From Nocardioides kongjuensis (GTDB lineage Bacteria; Actinomycetota; Actinomycetes; Propionibacteriales; Nocardioidaceae), in contig NZ_JACCBF010000001.1 of the NCBI RefSeq assembly GCF_013409625.1, positions 5,459,001-5,523,000 of the forward strand: a stretch of 64,000 nucleotides of DNA. Direction: 5' to 3'. This document shows positions 60,981 through 64,000 of the stretch, one piece after another; position 1 is the stretch's first letter; the number at the start of each line of letters is the position of its first letter. The notes under the pieces are model-generated. The model was not told the origin of the DNA, made no database searches, and was given only the letters and a program-made list of their open reading frames with translations. The translations under genes were made by a program, and so were the position numbers.

Positions 60981-61424
60981 CGCTGGGCCTGTTGTAGGTG
61001 ACGGTGTTCGCCGATCCTCGCGAACAAGTCCCCGCGAGGGTCTGTCCGCGTTCCGGCTCAAACATGTAATCACTGCTCCCTGCCATCTGTGTCAGGTTTC
61101 TTCAAATGGGTGCGTGAACCGCGGACGGGACGCTTCGGCCAGGGCTCGCGCCAGCTCAGGCGCCGGCATCGGTCCGGCTGGGGGGCGGAGGGTGCTGCGC
61201 GGCGTAGAGATCGCGGGTGATCAAGGATTCTGAAGAACTACTTGGCACCGCGAGCCACTGGCCACGGACCGGTCAATACGTGTCTGGCGGCCCTCGATTC
61301 AAGACGCGTCGCACGTTCCGGTCCGGGTCCTTCTGGGCAGAATGACCGAGGAGGCCCAGCCCACCAAGTCACCGGTTCGCTGTCCGGCCGACTCATCCCG
61401 GGCGCGCCAGAGCCCCGGCGTCGC
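60981..61424. other. Non-coding stretch upstream of the ImmA/IrrE-like gene
   Basis: No convincing gene is visible. It holds CTCGCG-N10-CGCGAG (61017-61022 with 61033-61038), a possible operator about 40 bases before the module's first gene; a weak promoter-like CTGACA/TTACAT pair on the minus strand; and the right copy of the imperfect direct repeat (61208-61222). GC rises back to the local norm in the right half, so the acquired segment probably ends here. Confidence 0.4.
61208..61222 (+). repeat. Right copy of the imperfect direct repeat
   Basis: AGATCGCGGGTGATC, partner of 58780-58794, in the same orientation. Confidence 0.35.
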
Positions 61425-62903
61425 TCAGGCTGAGACGGGAGCGGCGTGGACCAGGTCGACGGGTGGGTCGGGGTAGCACTCGCCGAGCACCGTGCCGTCG
61501 CGGGCTCGAAGCAGCTCGACGCGGATCGTGCCGCGTGGGGTGACGATGCGGGCGAGGCCGTGGGGCGTGATCCAGCGGTAGGCGGTAAGGCCGAGCTGGC
61601 GCACCTGGTAGCCGCCTCCGCCGTCGGGGAGGTGGCCGTGGGTCTTGATCCGATGGTGTCTTCGGGTCAGGGGAGCGGCGTTGTGGTCGCCGGTCTGGTC
61701 GGGTGGGCCGCCGCGCACGGGAGGGACGTAGGGAGTGGGGTGGTCGAGGTCGAAGTGCCCGCCGACGCCGGGCGCGTTGGTGGAGTGGGGGAACACGTCA
61801 CCGCACATCCGCTGGAGGGCGCGCTCACGGACGATGGTGGGGTGCTCGTAGGCGTTCACGCTCGTGACACCGGCGAGGTCCAGCACGGGTTGCACGGTGA
61901 CGTCGTGGCGGCCGAGGAGCTCGGCGAGCTGCTCGCGCAGGAACGGGCCGAGCCCTTCGACCCGGGCGACGCCGGGAAGGACGCCGGTGAGCGCCAGAGC
62001 CGAGACGTGTACGTGGATGACTGCCTTGCGGCGTCGGGCGGGCTTCTTCCTGGGCGGCTCGGGTGAGGGGCTGTCGTCGGCCCCGCCGTCGAGGCCGTCG
62101 AGGAACCGTGCGGCGGCGTGCGGGTCGGAGAGGAGCGCGAGCGCCTGGGCACGCAGCTGGGCCCGCGTCGGGGGCTCCTCGTCCGAGGCGCGGTCGTGGT
62201 GCGCCTCGAGGGCATCGGCGAGGTCGTCGATGACGGAATCCAGCTGGACCGCGGCACCGGCGGGCAGCTTCGCGGCGAACCGGCGGGTGGCGGCCTCGCC
62301 GCCGCCGAGGCGGTCGATGATGTCGCCGGGACGCGGCTTGGAGAGCCAGCACCCGGTCTTCTGGGCGTCCGCGGCGACCCGGGCCTGGTGGGCCGCCAGG
62401 TCGGCCTCGATCACCTTCGCCTCGGCGATCCGCAGGATCCGGCCCGGGGACTCCTGCACCGCGGCAGCGACGGCGGCATCGACCAGGCGCACCGCGTCGC
62501 GGTCGAGCTCCCGGGACAGCACGGCGACCTTGCGCGCGAGCCAGACCGGCATCCGCAGGTCGAGCACCAGGCTCCACACCGCCGGCAACCGGTGGCGCAG
62601 GTCCAGCGCGGCCGCGGCGAGGTTGTGCGTGCTGACGTAGCCGGACTGGAAGGCGATGGCCAGCTCACCGAGGCACAGCTCGGCGACCAGCGGTGTGCCG
62701 TCGCCGCCGAGCCGGACCAATCGGTCCCCGCCCCGCGACACCGGTGCGGCGCCGGGGGCGGACTGGGGGTCGTTGCCGTTGCGGTCGCACCACGCCAGCG
62801 CCAGCAGGAGCTGGTCGACCTCGGCCTGGCGCCGCTCACGCACGTTGGCCTCGGCGCGCGCCAGCAGCTCTGCCGCTGCCAGCTCGCCCAGGTCCAGGTC
62901 CAT
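61425..62903 (-). CDS. DUF222/HNH endonuclease family protein (13E12-type)
   Basis: The 492-residue protein has an N-terminal DUF222 region (helical; RMPVWLARKVAVLSREL) and a C-terminal HNH motif (HFDLDHPTPYVPP, then HNAAPLTRRHHRIKTHG). These 13E12-type proteins are multicopy in actinobacteria and may be mobile or toxin-like; the role is unknown. The ATG at 62903 is preferred to a GTG two codons earlier. It is monocistronic and lies next to the acquired three-gene module. Confidence 0.85.
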   Translation of the reverse strand: MDLDLGELAAAELLARAEANVRERRQAEVDQLLLALAWCDRNGNDPQSAPGAAPVSRGGDRLVRLGGDGTPLVAELCLGELAIAFQSGYVSTHNLAAAALDLRHRLPAVWSLVLDLRMPVWLARKVAVLSRELDRDAVRLVDAAVAAAVQESPGRILRIAEAKVIEADLAAHQARVAADAQKTGCWLSKPRPGDIIDRLGGGEAATRRFAAKLPAGAAVQLDSVIDDLADALEAHHDRASDEEPPTRAQLRAQALALLSDPHAAARFLDGLDGGADDSPSPEPPRKKPARRRKAVIHVHVSALALTGVLPGVARVEGLGPFLREQLAELLGRHDVTVQPVLDLAGVTSVNAYEHPTIVRERALQRMCGDVFPHSTNAPGVGGHFDLDHPTPYVPPVRGGPPDQTGDHNAAPLTRRHHRIKTHGHLPDGGGGYQVRQLGLTAYRWITPHGLARIVTPRGTIRVELLRARDGTVLGECYPDPPVDLVHAAPVSA

Positions 62904-63076
62904 GCCCACAGTCGATCACGCACCCCCGACACAAACCGGCTCATCCCCATCAAGGGTGTAGGTGGGCGCCCGCGGGCCCATGCGCAGGGGGCGTGGTCCA
63001 TCGCCGGCCGCGGCATCGCCGACCTGCAGTACCGACGGACAGCCTGACCGACCCGGCGCATCGCGGATCGGGTAGG

Positions 63077-63488
63077 TCAGCTGCCCCCAGCGATGTTGAC
63101 CAGCCACGAGGTCCCGAACCGGTCGACGCACATCCCGAACTCGTCGCCCCACGGCTGGGTGGCCATCTCGACCGTCACGGTCCCTCCGTCCGACAGCGCC
63201 TGCCAGTAGCCGCGCATTTCCTCGGTGTCGTCCCCGCCGAGGCTGACCGCGAAGTTGTTTCCCGGGCCGCAACGTCTCGCCCGGCAGCATGTCGGCGGCC
63301 ATCAGCGTGAGGCCAGACGCTGTTTCCAGCTGGCCGTGCATGACCTGGTCGCCTATGCCGTGGTCGTCGGTGCCGAAGTCGCCGAAGTGGTTGATCGTGA
63401 GATCGCCGCCGAAGACGTCCTGGTAGAACGCCAGCGCGGCCGAGGCATCACCCGCGAAGCTGAGGTAGGGGTTCAGTCGAGTGGTCAT
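63077..63488 (-). pseudogene. PhnB-like VOC gene with a frameshift
   Basis: The first 76 residues read as a PhnB-like VOC protein (MTTRLNPYLSFAGDASAALA, MHGQLETASGLTLMAAD). After GPG in GGG-AAA-CAA the frame changes, and the expected rest (NNFAVSLGGDD, then WGDEFGMCVDRFGTSWLVN and a stop at 63077) lies one base off. Removing one A of the GGGAAA run (63258-63260) restores a 136-residue protein of normal length. It is either a recent inactivation or a sequencing error in a homopolymer. Confidence 0.8.
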
Positions 63489-63810
63489 GGACCGACGATA
63501 GAGGGCTCATTTCAATCGAGCGTGTCGGAGTTGGGGTCTGAAGCCGCCGGTCTCGAGCAGCGATCTGGCGGTGTGGTTGGTCAGGTTGCGAAACCGAGCG
63601 GCGGGTTGGCGTCGGGCGCGTCGGGGTCTTCCGGATGGCGAGCGTGTGAACCTCCATCTTCGGGAGGTCTCGACTCCTACCCGCTCAACGACAGCGCCAC
63701 CGAACCCACAGCGCTGCATCCTCATCTGGAGAGCCCACAAGCCCGGCCGATGCGGTAGGCATGAGGTGCGGCTCGATCCGCCGTGAAGCGATGTCCGGGA
63801 GGAGCACGTC
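63489..63810. other. Unexplained stretch before the cupin gene
   Basis: No gene is convincing here. The minus strand is open from about 63893 to 63507 and ends in a conserved-looking tail (RNLTNHTARSLLETGGF and on); it might be the end of a decayed mobile element or a repeated sequence, which I cannot confirm. The first ~40 bases and the middle are lower in GC than flanking genes. Confidence 0.3.
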
Positions 63811-64000
63811 ATGGAGTCGACGAACCTGACCGCGCTGGCGGACAGCCAGCTCGAGGCCGCCCGGGCCGCGAGCAGCGGACGTGCCTCCGTCACCGTGTAC
63901 GGCGGCCGCGAGCACCGGCTGCGGCAGACCTTGATCGCGCTGCGGGCGGGGGAGCGCCTGGGTGAGCACGATGCTCCCGAGGAGGCGACGCTGCAGGTGG
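63811..64000 (+). CDS. Cupin-domain protein, N-terminal fragment (cut by window edge)
   Basis: The first 63 residues are present. They start MESTNLTALADSQLEAARAA and include YGGREHRLRQTLIALRAGERLGEH, followed by the EATLQV strand of a cupin barrel. The ATG follows GGGAGGAG. Similar small cupins of actinobacteria are uncharacterised; metal ligands would lie further on, outside the window. Confidence 0.7.
   Translation, partial: MESTNLTALADSQLEAARAASSGRASVTVYGGREHRLRQTLIALRAGERLGEHDAPEEATLQV

Noticed and set aside
58804..61424. CRISPR or prophage at the low-GC segment
   Set aside because: No repeat-spacer array, no cas, integrase or phage structural genes; only three coupled genes are present.

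Overview
The window is very GC-rich and gene-dense, with many start/stop overlaps (ATGA, GTGA). It shows actinobacterial hallmarks: HemQ and HemY of the coproporphyrin haem route, LysX, HspR with Hsp20, tandem CIRCE sites before groEL, LytR_C and DUF3263 proteins, a DUF222 (13E12-type) HNH protein, and many leaderless promoters in which TANNNT lies 6-7 bases before the start codon. The gene set fits Nocardioides or a close relative in the Propionibacteriales; that placement is inference, because no rRNA is present.

Left end (1-7.3 kb): the end of a carbamate kinase, a barbiturase/cyanuric-acid-hydrolase-type ring opener, and, past a VOC protein and a divergent WYL regulator, a molybdenum hydroxylase operon (2Fe-2S, Mo-binding and FAD subunits plus a CoxG-like protein). 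This looks like catabolism of a nitrogen heterocycle. 7.3-14.4 kb: a MoxR/DUF58/VWA/VWA/TPR operon with RDD and SpoIIM membrane proteins. 14.4-20 kb: hemY and hemQ, separated by a membrane protein and a two-component system. 20-24 kb: DUF998 protein and LysX. 24-25.5 kb: a cysteine-rich leader peptide, cysteine dioxygenase, rhodanese and MsrB.

25.5-32.2 kb: a TetR/MFS pair with three operators, an AztD-like zinc lipoprotein under a Zur-type box, and LigD-type polymerase and LigC-type ligase genes. 32.2-33.7 kb: an HNH protein, tRNA-Thr(TGT) and pdxY. 33.7-39.4 kb: a GMC oxidoreductase/aldehyde dehydrogenase operon, hsp20/hspR, an extradiol-type dioxygenase and ung. 39.7-45.2 kb: PLP decarboxylase, MFS carrier, alpha/beta hydrolase and otsA. 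45.2-50.1 kb: a second two-component system, an oxidoreductase, DUF3263 and LytR_C proteins, and otsB. 50.1-52 kb: an S-box SAM riboswitch driving threonine synthase and a MoaD/ThiS-type sulfur carrier ending in GGC. 52-56.6 kb: FadD19-like acyl-CoA ligase, OsmC, a lipoprotein, an SGNH hydrolase and an ATP-grasp protein. 56.7-58.4 kb: groEL without groES.

The most unusual stretch is 58.8-61.0 kb. It is a lower-GC, tightly coupled three-gene module: an ImmA/IrrE-like protein whose HExxH zinc site appears lost, a PIN-like nuclease, and a small conserved hypothetical. It looks acquired, and is my best candidate for an undescribed toxin/defence-type system. The right end holds a DUF222 HNH protein, a frameshifted PhnB-like gene, an unexplained stretch, and the start of a cupin gene.
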